A program made the position numbers and the translations under genes. Under the pieces are notes generated by a model, which saw only the letters and a program-made list of their open reading frames with translations, made no database searches and was not told where the DNA came from. DNA of 64,000 bases from Membranipora membranacea (Eukaryota; Bryozoa; Gymnolaemata; Cheilostomatida; Membraniporidae): contig OU612065.1 of assembly GCA_914767715.1 (NCBI GenBank), positions 12,092,001 through 12,156,000 on the forward strand, read 5' to 3'. Each line of letters begins with the position of its first letter. Position 1 is the stretch's first letter. Below are positions 41,501 through 52,800 of the stretch, one piece after another.

Positions 41501-44500
41501 GCGGCAAGTTATTTATTTATTGGCCCACTGTGCTCTTTGCTGTTCTAGGGAGTTCCTAGGAAAAGAAAAAAAATCATAAAACAAATTGTTGAATTGTAGA
41601 TAATAAGCGAGCGTGGAAACGTGCTGTACAAGGAGTACGTGAGATGTGTGATGTTTGTGACACCACTCTGTTCAACACCCATTGGGTGTGTCATCGTTGC
41701 GGCTTCGTCGTCTGTATCGACTGTTACCGAGTCAAGCGTAAGATTCAGAGCTGCACAGTCAGCAATGACGTATGTGAGGAGAACAGGAGGTGGCTATCAT
41801 GTACTACTAATAAGAACCATGAAGCCGATAAACTCATGCTCACGTCAATCATCCCAGCAGACGCTCTCAGAATAGCCAGAGATCTCATTCACCATGTCAG
41901 AAGAAAACACAATATAGATGTCAGCTGTATGTGCTCACAGGAGAAGCTTATGTCTCCCAACCAGCCGGCTACCACTAATGGCCAGGTGGGTGGACATTAA
42001 AGTATATGGGGACCACTCTGTGCTGGTGTCAGCGTAATTGTTCCCAAAGATTATTTTTCTGCACTTTAAGAGCAGTGATGCTTCACCATTATTTCCTTAA
42101 TTCCTTCTCATACAATCTACTAGTATGTTAGATAAATCTCAACGCACAACTCCAGTGCTATCAATTCACCTGATACTGACAACTGCGCCAATGACTTGGT
42201 ATATTTGACTGCTCGATTATATGTTCTGATGGTGGAGAGTGTCTACATGAGTGATAATTTTGTTGCTCAATAGTAGGCCTAGATAATGTGTACAAACATA
42301 CCCACAGTTACTGAATCCCATGTTGGGGTTGGGATGTTTATCAACCTTCACTTTGACCTACAATTACAAATCTCAATAAAGAGATAACAAGATTTGATGA
42401 TATAGTCATTTTGCTCTATCATGAGATACATCTCCAATCAAAGATGTACTATCATGATGGGATGATAGAGTGTGTCACAAAGTTCATTCGACTCGGTCAC
42501 TATCGCATGATATGACAAAGGTCACAGATGTGTCAATTAATATAGAAAACAATCACCTTGCGGTGTGATGCTATGTTTATTGTATTTTGGTGAGTTTGCT
42601 GTTATCAGAATTATCATCTAATTTATCGTAATGTCTTGAGTAGTCTGGATAAAGTCAGGTCAGGTATACTGATTATGTTTGTAATGACAGGACCTTTGTT
42701 GTACTTTTAGCATTCTACAGACGGCAACAGGGCAACGTCGCCGGTAAACGGTCAATGCTCATCGTCAGAGAGCAAGCTGTCACAGTCTTTTCCTCAGGAT
42801 GTCTACAGACAGACAACTCTCTTATCTTCGTCATTGGATACAAAGACTCTCAACACATACTCCGATGATCCGCTCAGTCTGTTGGCTGATGTCGCGTCTA
42901 TGGCTCCTAGCACAAACGGTCCTGGCCTTCTCTCTGAGGTAATATAGGTTATATCACTTACTGGACATGGCCACTTAACTACTTCCATGTTATTTTAGCA
43001 ACCCCCTCACCCAAACAAAGCTGTGAAGGGAAAAAAGCTGCATGACTCGGCTATAAGCGACCTGATAATATTGGATTTATGAACTATTGAAACTAGTGAT
43101 TGTTGAGAGTTTTGAAATGCCATTGTGTGGTTTGTTTATCTAAAAGCTCTCGTAATGTTGTGTAATTTGCCTGATTGGCTTGCCATGTTTGTGAGACATG
43201 ACAACATACAGCACTGCTTGTTATCAAGCTGTAGACACTACTTGATAAGCTTTGTAATGGCATTGACCTTCACAAACCTCAGTAGATTAGTGGGTATAAT
43301 CAGTAGGTACTCTGAATTCCAGATCCCCAAAGAATGACATGATCAATATGGTGCATTGAATTACACAAGTGCCTAATACACAGGCTTACCGCATGCTTAC
43401 TCACTGATCTCTTCTTCTATGTTTAGGTCAAGTTGAATGGCTCAACAAATGGAGAAGAAATGGATACAGATACTGGTGAAAAGAAACCGTGCATAACTCT
43501 AAGAAAACTCCTGACTAAAAGTCAAGCTAATGGCGTGGTTTCATCTGATAAGAAGGTCAGGAATAAATCTCTTGATGCTCACTATCATGATAAATGAGAT
43601 CGCAAATTATCATTTCTTAACTACTCATGAAGATCCTAATCTTAATGTTCTCCTGTTCAAACATTTGTGTTCATCAAATTACTCATTTATGTGTTTACCT
43701 ACTGACTGTTATAGTGGTTTCTGTTATTGGCCTAGCTTAGGTGGAAGTAATGATGTGTTAGTTCATGCTAAGGTGAGCGTATCGACATAATTACTAGTGT
43801 CCTAGCCCTAGGGAAGAATGAACAGATGAACTATAAGCCGCTCAAGTCCCTTGAGAAACACATTTTTGGTAGTTCTTGCAGAATGCTTTGCTGCAATTGA
43901 TCCCATCTCTGTCCTTCACACTTAGTGAATGTATATGTTATATATTTACAGATTCATGACATGGTGAATACAGTCGTCGACCCGGCAATCCCGCCAGTCA
44001 CAAACAGTAACACATCTAACTCTATGCTCTCCCCATCTGACTTTGCCTACTACAAACGACGCAGTGGCGCCTATCTAAAGGGTAAGAATACGGGTCACCT
44101 ACCCTTGATAAGGATGTGGATTTATAATTTGATCAGATAAGATATTATGCTAAGAAGTGGGGGGAAGGGAATTACTTATGATTATGACTGTGAATCATGG
44201 AACTGAATTTGCAAGTTGGTTCGTATAAACTCACTGTTGCCACCAGAGTATACTTCAGCATGTGACTGTGATGTCCACATAAATGCTTGAGTCATTCTTG
44301 TGTATTGTGACTGAAACCGAATCAAAAAAATCAATAGTTAAGCGCTGAAATATTGCCCTATCCAAATCCGATTTTGTGGTTGATGAAGGACGCAAACTTT
44401 TGTTTGTATTTGAATTTTGGCCAATGCACTGGAATTATGGTAAGGCAATTATTACACAAAGAATCCCTAATACTGTGTGATTCAAATTACACAATGTTAA

Positions 44501-47488
44501 ACATTTGCTCAACTGCGTGAATCAAAATATTGTAAGCATTAGGTTATTAAGGGACTATTCAGCTAACTGTTTGTAGATTGCTTTGAGATTAAAGCAAGCC
44601 TTCTTGTGGTCAGGCTTGAATAGAGTTTAACTTATTTTGTCAAGTTCAATGGATTTGCTTGTCATGTAATGCCAAACAGGTTTATTCCTGTCAAGATGTC
44701 AAAGTAAGGCACCTCATCTAGCTGGTGCCACTCACGCTATGTAACATATTATTATCTATCAGCCATCTGAAAAACAACAATACCCGCAGCATTAGAAGTG
44801 AGGTCAATGATCATCATATCATAATACATTACTCGTACGTCTCAACATCAAATTGTACGATGATGTTGCTTTCTGTTCTCAGGCCGTTCTCATCAAATCC
44901 CTACAAGCTACCTCAAGGAGACCTCTATGCTCTACCCAGACGTCAAACACAACTGGCTTTGTGATGGTAAACTGCTGCGTCTGCTTGACCCAATCCATCC
45001 CTCAAACTACAAAATGTTCAATCAGCGGTGGAAACAGGGTGAGTTACGAGATAAATCTTTTTGGATAATATTTACCAAACTACTCCGTCAAATAGTTCAG
45101 CTCAGGCGGAATAAGTTTTAAGTAAGCAAGCTGTGTAAAAACTGCTGGGGTTGTAAAGCTTTTGATGGGCGCTGGAGGCAAATGTAACAGCTGCTATCTA
45201 CGAAGTTGAATATTTATGTCAGGCCATAAATCATAATGAACATCAGACTATGCATACTAAAATATGTGATCACGATGAAGGCGCTACTTAAAACTTGATC
45301 ATCAATCAAATCTGCCATGAAGTCCGGCCAGATGTACATAGTAAGCCGGCCAGATGTACATAGTAAGCCATCATATTCTTTAGGGTTTTCATTCACGTAA
45401 AATGTCTCTTTTTGTTCTAAATGAGGCAGATATTCTCATCAGTTAATGTTCTGGTGTGAACAGCAGGCAGCCCGGCCAGCCAGCACAGTACAGGTCACCT
45501 TTAGGCCGCTCGTCTTATCAAGCACATTGTCTCATGTTGACTCATTTTATTTTCCCTACAGGTCAGCCAATCATCGTATCTAATGTGTCAAAGCAGATGA
45601 AGGTGAATGAGCTGTGGAGCCCAGAAGCCTTCAGTAGAGAATTCGGACATGTCCGTCATGACCTGATCGACTGTCGAAGGAATGAACCTCTAACTGGTTA
45701 TCAAATCAAATGCTTCTGGGATGGATTTGAAGATGCTTCAAGTGAGTTGCATGACTAGATTGATTCTCTCTAAATTTGTAGACAGCTCATGACTCATCAC
45801 TGTAGCTTTATAATCATGCTCAACAAGTTGAGCTTGATGCAAAGTTGCTACAGTAACCTGCAATTAGTCAGAGTGTAGTGAATCTTGTTACCCTGGGTAA
45901 TTCTCAATTGATTAATAGAGCTGCTTCTCTACTAGTGGGGTAATTATCGGTATCATTTATTTTGCCTGCAGAGCGCCTGACTGATGCTACAGGGCAGCCA
46001 TTGATTCTCAAGCTCAAAGACTGGCCATCAAGTGAGGACTTTGCCGATTCGATGCCCTCACGGTTCCTGGACCTGATGTCTGCACTCCCTATGCCTAGCT
46101 ACACCCAGCGTAACGGTGAATTGAACCTGGCAGGACGTCTACCAGAGTTCTTTGTTAAACCTGATCTCGGACCAAAAATGTACATAGCCTACGGACTGGC
46201 AAAATATCCACAGAGTGGAACAACCAACCTACATCTCGATGTCTCTGACGCTGTAAACGTGATGGTGTTTGTCGCAAAAGAGAAAGAACTTCAGGAAGGT
46301 ATGTAATACTTGTTAGTAACTAATATAGATATGTTCAAATGATTGATTAAGGCAATTATGAGGGAGAAAAACCAACTCAACACTTAATCCTATAAAATAT
46401 GGTCTATACTTGTTATATAATAAATGTTCGGGTCTTATTCAGATGTGATGAAGCTGATAGAGGCTTCAGACTGCGATGAACTGTCTAAGAGTCGAGTGAC
46501 AGAGAATGGTGAGACTCCTGGAGCCCTTTGGCATATATATGATGCTCAAGATGCTGACAAAATGAGAGACCTGCTCAATAAGGTGAGTGATAAGAGCAAT
46601 AACTGACAGTCTAGGGATGAGCATCTATATATATATATTATCAATTAGACGTCATGCATATCACTGCATGGTCTCACATTTTGTGGTGAGCTAAAGTTTT
46701 GTGGTGAGTTAGAATGTATTTCTTGCTTTATCACCAAGTACATTGTTCGGTAATATGAACTCATCAATCTTGGTATTAATCATCGCCATGCTGTTTCCTC
46801 TCACTACTTCCATGTTGGCACTTCCTGCAGTAATTAAGCATTTATTGTAATTGTAATAATTTATTTCTAGGTGGCGTTAGAGCTTGGAATGGAATTAGAG
46901 CCATATCATGATCCTATTCATGACCAACAGTTTTACTTAGATAGGAAGCTTAGACAGCGCCTAGCTGAAGAGTATGGTGTATATGGATACCCTGTACTGC
47001 AGTGCGAAGGGGATGCTGTGTTTATTCCTGCTGGAGCCCCTCATCAGGTGTGTGATTGGCTCCTCAATACTTGATAAATGATAAATTAGTCGGTTAGCCA
47101 GGTTAAGTTATTAGACAAGAGTTGTCTGCCCATAGCCCATCGCAATTTGGAAACATGACTCCTATTTCTAATACTGCTCTGTCTCAATTGATTCTTGCTT
47201 TTTGAAGCCAAGATCAAATAAGCCCGTTCTTTCTCATCATATCTCTGACATCAAGTTATAATTATGATACATATTTTACAGGTTCAGAACCTGAATGGAT
47301 GCGTGAAAGTTGCGGAAGATTTTGTCTCACCAGAGCATTTACATCATTGCTTCAATCTAACTCAGGAGTTCCGGCATTTGTCAAATACCCACACAAACCA
47401 TGAGGACAAGCTTCAAGTCAAAAACATTATCTATCACGCCATTAAAGATGCAGTGGCTGTGCTGGATCAGTGTGATCCAATCACTTGA
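17566..47488 (+). CDS. KDM3: Lysine-specific demethylase 3 (KDM3/JMJD1 family, JmjC)
   Basis: Coding exons: 17566-17748, 20669-20821, 23763-23879, 25330-25518, 28290-28371, 29843-29952, 32580-32916, 33855-35265, 35593-35770, 36375-36542, 37124-38233, 38561-38849, 39157-39352, 40408-40619, 41600-41985, 42711-42938, 43427-43555, 43952-44081, 44883-45038, 45562-45741, 45972-46298, 46443-46582, 46871-47047, 47282-47488. All phases agree and give about 2,264 residues. The N-terminus ([12 protein letters not shown], then [10 protein letters not shown]) is JMJD1C-like. Residues 279-1440 are a low-complexity Ser/Gln/Pro linker. A Cys-rich region and C6-type zinc finger follow at about 1460-1707, an LXXLL motif (LRKLL, 1808-1812), and the JmjC domain at about 1880-2240. 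Fe(II) ligands are His2069, Asp2071 and His2195. KDM3 enzymes remove mono- and dimethyl groups from H3K9 using 2-oxoglutarate and act as nuclear coactivators. The introns hold no other supported gene. The start follows a weak context (C at -3) but matches the family start. Confidence 0.96.
23515..23579. repeat. Nested hairpin in KDM3 intron 2
   Basis: An inner inverted repeat, CAGAGACTAT at 23523-23532 and ATAGTCTCTG at 23546-23555, is followed by the small palindrome TGCCGATACGGCA at 23554-23566. Outer AACAATA at 23515-23521 pairs with TATTGTT at 23573-23579. The whole can fold as a cruciform or as two stacked hairpins, about 180 bases before exon 3. Confidence 0.6.
25137..25162. repeat. Hairpin with T-tract loop in KDM3 intron 3
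   Basis: TGGTGGTTT at 25137-25145 pairs perfectly with AAACCACCA at 25154-25162 across a loop made only of T. It lies about 170 bases before exon 4. It may be a replication-slippage product. Confidence 0.55.
27051..27070. repeat. (TAGGC)4 microsatellite in KDM3 intron 4
   Basis: Four exact tandem copies of the pentamer TAGGC are followed by AGCC. Confidence 0.9.
29843..38849 (+). other. KDM3: KDM3 low-complexity linker exons
   Basis: Exons 6-12 encode about 1,190 residues without a globular fold. They comprise a Ser/Asn-rich part (exon 7), a Pro/Ser part with the JMJD1C-like motif YRDP, Ala/Gln-rich runs (exon 8, 33855-35265), a Glu/Arg/Lys single helix (exon 9, [18 protein letters not shown]), and Ser/Thr-rich sequence with basic KHKAKKRK (exon 12). 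The composition fits an intrinsically disordered interaction region, as between the N-terminus and zinc finger of JMJD1C. Confidence 0.8.
30435..30467. repeat. Hairpin in KDM3 intron 6
   Basis: ACATAGGGGTAT at 30438-30449 and ATACTCCTATGT at 30453-30464 pair over 12 positions, one of them a G-T wobble, around a three-base loop. It is too short for a microRNA precursor. Confidence 0.6.
39157..41985 (+). other. KDM3: KDM3 Cys-rich region and zinc finger
   Basis: Exon 13 has FVQDGSC and KCRECK followed by CRFY, the first Cys cluster of the family. Exon 14 (40408-40619) continues with the conserved CIAGFCDP and [13 protein letters not shown]. Exon 15 (41600-41985) has [12 protein letters not shown], then Cys1595, Cys1598, His1606, Cys1609, Cys1612, Cys1617 and Cys1620 in CDVC and [16 protein letters not shown]. 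The KDM3 zinc finger is needed for demethylase activity in known members. Confidence 0.93.
41351..41369. repeat. Near-perfect 19-base palindrome, AAGGAGTCCTT family
   Basis: AACCAAGGAGTCCTTGGTT is palindromic except at its centre and is followed by a second TTCAACCAA. Related palindromes occur at 60783-60801 and 60899-60911. It lies in KDM3 intron 14. Confidence 0.7.
44883..47488 (+). other. KDM3: KDM3 JmjC catalytic domain
   Basis: Six exons encode [15 protein letters not shown], the cupin core with [17 protein letters not shown] (His2069 and Asp2071), [30 protein letters not shown], and FIPAGAPHQ with the third metal ligand His2195. The end is [20 protein letters not shown]. All three Fe(II) ligands are intact, so catalytic activity is expected. 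The end of the domain is closer to KDM3A/KDM3B than to JMJD1C, which has HIEVSD and GALHQV at these sites. Confidence 0.95.
45324..45367. repeat. Exact 22-base tandem duplication in KDM3 intron 19
   Basis: Two identical head-to-tail 22-base units, each starting CCGGCCAGATG and ending CATAGTAAG, occupy 45324-45345 and 45346-45367. The absence of any mismatch suggests a recent event. Confidence 0.95.
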
Positions 47489-48887
47489 TCTGCGTGTGTA
47501 GTTTGTTGTACAGCATGACATGAGAGAATTTTAACTTTCTGCTCCTCACTTTGGATGGTCTCATAGAATTATTGATTAAATATGTTGATTCTTGCAGATA
47601 TTTTTGAATCAAATATCTAGCAGATTTTTGGTAACATTCATTATAGTCTCTCTGGTATAATTGTACATAATGTCATGGGATATCTACCAAACAGAATGTA
47701 ACCAGTTGTAATAGTAGTACCCTTACACGGCCCTTAATTGCAGCCATCAATGTACAGTAGAAGTTAAATCCCTGCTTGTCCAGTTTTGTCTCAATATAAT
47801 CTCATATACTTAATGTAGCCTGTCTCCTTCAAACCATAACCAAAAAACAATTCTTATGGTTATTGTATCATTTAATATTCTCAAATTCTCAGTTTATTTT
47901 GTTTCTTTGATAATGTAGTTGGTAGCTGACCTCGGATTTGTCATCATTGATTTATAGTGTTATTCTATATGTACAGACACCTCTCATATGTGCAAAGCCA
48001 TCTTACCCAGATGAGTTAAAAACGAGTATGTAAATTTGGTTTTCAAATTGCTGTCAAAATGCAACGCATATTCAGCTTGTAGTTTTTTTCTTAATATCTG
48101 CAGATCACACAGGAGTTCTTATTGCTATAATGTTATGATACAGATTAGAGAGCAGATATTTTTCTACTGATTTTTCTTATGGTTGGTCTGTTGCGATAAC
48201 GATTACAATGCTCATAGACATAACCAACCACCCATTGTACACCACTAATTCTGCATCTGTGTAATCTTGTGACTGAATAGGGATTTATGGATTGTTACTT
48301 ATGTGTGCCTGCCTCTACTTTCATGTAAAACGTACGCTTGTGACAAGCATCCAATGTCGCGCTTATCTCTCTATTCTTTGTTCTCTTTTTCACCTTGAAA
48401 CATGATTCTGAGGTAATAAAACTGAATCGGAAAAATAAACTGGTGCGTTTCGAAAATTTTTCTCGAATCAATTCTTCCAGGCATAGATTTTGTTCATACA
48501 TTCCATTATTATTGTGTGCGACATTATACAGACATGGTATGCATGACTACGATATTGACGGATAACAATGGCATAAAGATGGGACAGAGTAATATTTAGG
48601 TAGATGATACAGTGCATCAGTATTTCAAGATGATAAATTGAAATTACTAGTGATAGTAGCAATCCTTATAGAATAAATAAACTAAAAAATATCAACCGAT
48701 AAATTTAAAACAACAAAAAATCACTTTCCTTTCACCATTCCTTTCACTCAAGACGAAAGTTGTAGCCTCTTTTAAATTTCAAATTCAAATGCTAAGCACC
48801 ATGACAATCTTGATCAGTACATCAAATTAATACCATGAAAACGCCTGGTATGTGTGACTGTCAGCGATCGTAACTCGACCTCCTTAC
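47489..48887. other. Convergent intergenic region / 3' UTRs of KDM3 and SEC31
   Basis: There are no coding exons. For KDM3, ATTAAA lies at 47575-47580 and AATAAA at 48415-48420, 48434-48439 and 48672-48677. For SEC31, the nearest canonical minus-strand signal that I see is AATAAA at 47893-47898 (plus-strand TTTATT), with ATTAAA at 47871-47876. Use of the distal signals would overlap the two transcripts by several hundred bases. Confidence 0.5.
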
Positions 48888-49835
48888 TCAAACAAACACT
48901 TGGAGTTGAAGCGCGGTCTGCATCAGCATTTTGAGACCAGGCATGAAGGCGCTGATCTCTGAAAAGTTGCCTTGTGATACAAGATGCGAGTGAACAGCTA
49001 AGCCGCTCTGGTAGTCATACTGCTTTATTGCTGACACTATTTGGTGTATTCCAGTCAGAATAGATGGGTTTAGCTGAAATATAGATGGAATTATGTGAGC
49101 TATAACCACAATAGAAGTCAACACATGCGCAATTATTATCATTATACACTTTTTATTTGGCAGTCAATATCATCCTGGTCGCATGTTTCGCATAACATGC
49201 CTAATAAATCACTGAATAGTACAATCAATGTCCAAAATAAACCAACCTCAGATGTTTTATGCCTATGGTTGCACCTGCTGTGTAACCAGGCCTGGTGAGA
49301 GAGCACCAAAATAATAAAGTGAAATACGGGCACTCACCATTTGATTTCTCAGTTTGTCATAGAGATACTCTAATTTCTTCAGAACATCTTCCAACTTTCT
49401 CTTTTGTTGCTATAAATAAAGATAAAATAGATATCGCAACCGAACAAAATGATAATTGACATTTCCATATTGCATAAGCTTTTACACCCCCCCCCCTCCT
49501 TCAATGGCCCATCGTCAGTTCCCATCAGTTTGGACGTTGCTTACTCAACAAATTGTCAAAAGCAACGTGAGAAACTAACAAGATCAACTGTCAACTAGGT
49601 TGGTCCTCAAAGTTTAATCATTGAAGATTTGAGCATGATAAGCAGTTCTGTCAACAAGCAAGATTAGCTACAAATGTACAGCATAGATTTCCTGTCTGAG
49701 AAACTAAACAGGAATATATATACTCACTGGATTATTTGAGGCATGTAGACATTTCTGTACTAACGTATCGAGAGTCTCCTTCAGAACGGCATCCTTTTCT
49801 GGTATGGGAGCTTTTACTACCTCCACTGGGGCGGG
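48888..49835 (-). other. SEC31: SEC31 C-terminal helical domain
   Basis: Three exons encode [39 protein letters not shown], and a final helix block with [18 protein letters not shown] and [10 protein letters not shown]. This matches the steroid-receptor-RNA-activator-like domain at the end of animal SEC31. Confidence 0.9.
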
Positions 49836-52800
49836 CTGAAACAAAAAAATAGCTCTAAAATAACTGAATATGTTGCTAATTTTCCTAGCCTCCACATGGT
49901 CAATGCTGTTCAGAGACAGTTTTGCTCATATTCTCAGCATTCAAAACAATGGCTTTATTAGTACGACACATGTCGACTCCTACCTTAGCTTGGGGAGACA
50001 TCTGTGCAGCAGAGGAGCCCTGTTGCTGCTGAGGACTGTATTGCTGGGCTGGTTGCTGTTGGTTAGTTTGGTAGTTGTACCCTGCCTGCTGCCCATACTG
50101 CTGTGGTTGCTGACCATACATCTGCTGCTGAGGTATCTGTTGTGCTGCAGGATTATACACAGGCATTGTGATGGGTGCTGCCTTAGCGCTGGCCGAGGAT
50201 GTCTCCGGCTCTTTGCTGTGCACTGGCGGAGGGTCGTTCCAGCCTGCTGGAGCTACTCTTGCAGCATCTACAGTTGGTATGGGGATAGCTGGTCCTGCAG
50301 GCGCTGCAGGAGTCGGTGGTTGATAGGGAGTGCCATATCCTCCTGCAAGATCCAAAATATTATTTTGAGCATACTTAGTAAAACCAGACACAGGTACAGC
50401 CTCTATGTTATTGACATTGGTATAGAGTTCCAAACAAAGGCACATTTATTTTAATATTACGGGTACTCATAGCAACATACCAAAGTCAGTGATGGAAGGG
50501 TCAACTTTCAGGATGTTAGGTAGAAGGGGGTAAATTAATAAAGAGAAGAGAAGTATATTTCTCATGTTAACCTGTCACATCATTAATTTACTGTCCTTCA
50601 TCAGTTACAAGGGGCAAACTCGAACGTGTATATTGGTGCTGAATGGATGGGGTGTTCTGCAAAATGCCCTAAAAGAGCATTATTATGGCTGTTTCTTGGT
50701 ATTCTTGGTTTCGTCGGTATTTATCAGTCATGTGCCTTTGTTTTGTATCACCATCCCCTTGTAATAGGAGGAAAGACTAGCTCATGTGGCTTAGTGAAAA
50801 TACGTGATCTAAGGAGAATTGGTGTAACATCATATTTTCCCTAACAGCGTGAACACACAAAAAACCTAGATTTTTGTAATATGCAGGGCATAGAACCGTG
50901 ACAATAGAAAATAGTCAAAATTAAAGAGCTAGAAGGAAAGCATAAACCAAAGAAACTCATGCTAAGTTCTACTCCTGGAAAAAGATATTTTTCACATCAC
51001 AAGAAAGCACAAACAGGGTAACTCAATGATGTCAAGACCTGCTTGCAATCCATCTTGAGTCATATGATGACTCAATCTCCTCATTCTAGTCACGGCAGGC
51101 CCTCGGTCATCTGAGTAAAATGACAGGGTAATAATAAGAATAACCGTACCCTCGACATTATCAAAATATAGACATAAGTCAACCTTGATTTGAGCCAAAT
51201 CATACATTTCCCATGCATGAAAGTAAAACCACACTGTCAGTCACCTTGACACCACAGCTGAACCTGTGATTGGCCTTAAAAATAGAGATCATTTAGTAAT
51301 GTGTGGGAGTGAAAGTTTATTTACTTCAACACACATCTTGCTGATTCAACCGTCAAATACATTGAAACTTATTCAAATACCCTGATGAAATAAAAATGTT
51401 TAGTATCATTGTTAAGAGAGTAACATATTATTTATCGTTCCTACCTGCAGGTGTGGAGCTTGTTGTAGGGTATGCACTAGAAGGGTTGTACACATTACTG
51501 GTAGCAGATGTATTATATGAATTTTGTCCTCCCATACCACCTGCCACTGTAGTCGCCAAACTGAAGCAAAAAAATGTATCACAAATTTAAATTAATGAAA
51601 AATAAAAGCCATCCGTGAACAATAGTAATTGTTCAGGATTGATATAATGTATGGTATAGATATTTGTTCCGGTAAAGATACAAGACTGTGCAAGTACTCT
51701 TTCATTTAGCAGTAACTTTATAAGTAACATACCTGGTATTAGGTTGAGCAGCAGGATTGTAATATGACTGGGGAGCTGGGGTTGTGTTACTGGGGGTAGA
51801 CTCTGGTTGTGAACTAGCTGGTGTTGAGGCATACTTCTTACTCAATAAACCTAAAATTTTAAAAAGTGAATGTAGGCAAAAGGACAAAATAAACCTGCAA
51901 TTCGAAGTAAATATGAAATATGATTGTCTTTTAAAAACATAATTGAGGGGGCAAGTCCTATGGGATGTCAGAAAAATATAAATACTTGAATATGCCAAAT
52001 ATGTATAAGCGCGAGACGAAATCAACTGACCACCTTGTCTGGTGAGGTTCAGATAAGGCATAAGACTATAAGTTAATACATTTGCATAAAAATGATAACT
52101 CTACTTACCTCTGGCTGCGACATGACCAGCGGATGGAGCCGGCTGACCATAGCCTCCATATCCCCCGGATGAGCCATAGCCTGGAGCGGGGTATCCTGTA
52201 CCAGGCTGCTGCTGTGAGGGTGTTTGGTTATAAGGTTGCTGTGTAGGCCCAGCTGTATACGGGGTAGCGTATGGCTGCTGTCCTGGGTTATACGCAGATG
52301 TTGGTTGTGCTGGTGCTCCATATGACCCATAGGTAGATGGGGTAGTTGTGGTAGCTGCAGTGCCATTGTATGCTGAGTGAACCCTAAATCACAAAACAAG
52401 TATAGTAATTAGGGAATGAAAATGTGTTCATCAGATTCTTTTGGAGTTAGGTTTTTTTCACATGGCTTGCTGAGCACTGATATTTTGGAGTTGTCTATTT
52501 TATTATTTACTGTAATATATATGCAGACATGATATTGCCTCAACACATTAATCTTAGAGGGGGCCTCTAATCTGAGCACTAACCAAGGTATTAGTGCTAT
52601 AAACATTTACATACGCAACACTTAACCACATTAGGTTTGAAAAAATTCTGTAGAGGACTTTTACACAAGTGATTCTCATAAAAATGAAACTGAGTTTTCC
52701 CTTACTGACTTCACACAGGCGTAATGGTTGGATGCTACTTACGTGGAGTTTCCTGCATTAACATTGCCATTGTAGTACGAGGTGCCTGCTGTGGGCTGCG

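Noticed and set aside
50564-50844. Two overlapping plus-strand frames of 66-72 codons in a SEC31 intron
   Set aside because: They have hydrophobic chance composition, no exon partners, and lie opposite a well-supported gene.
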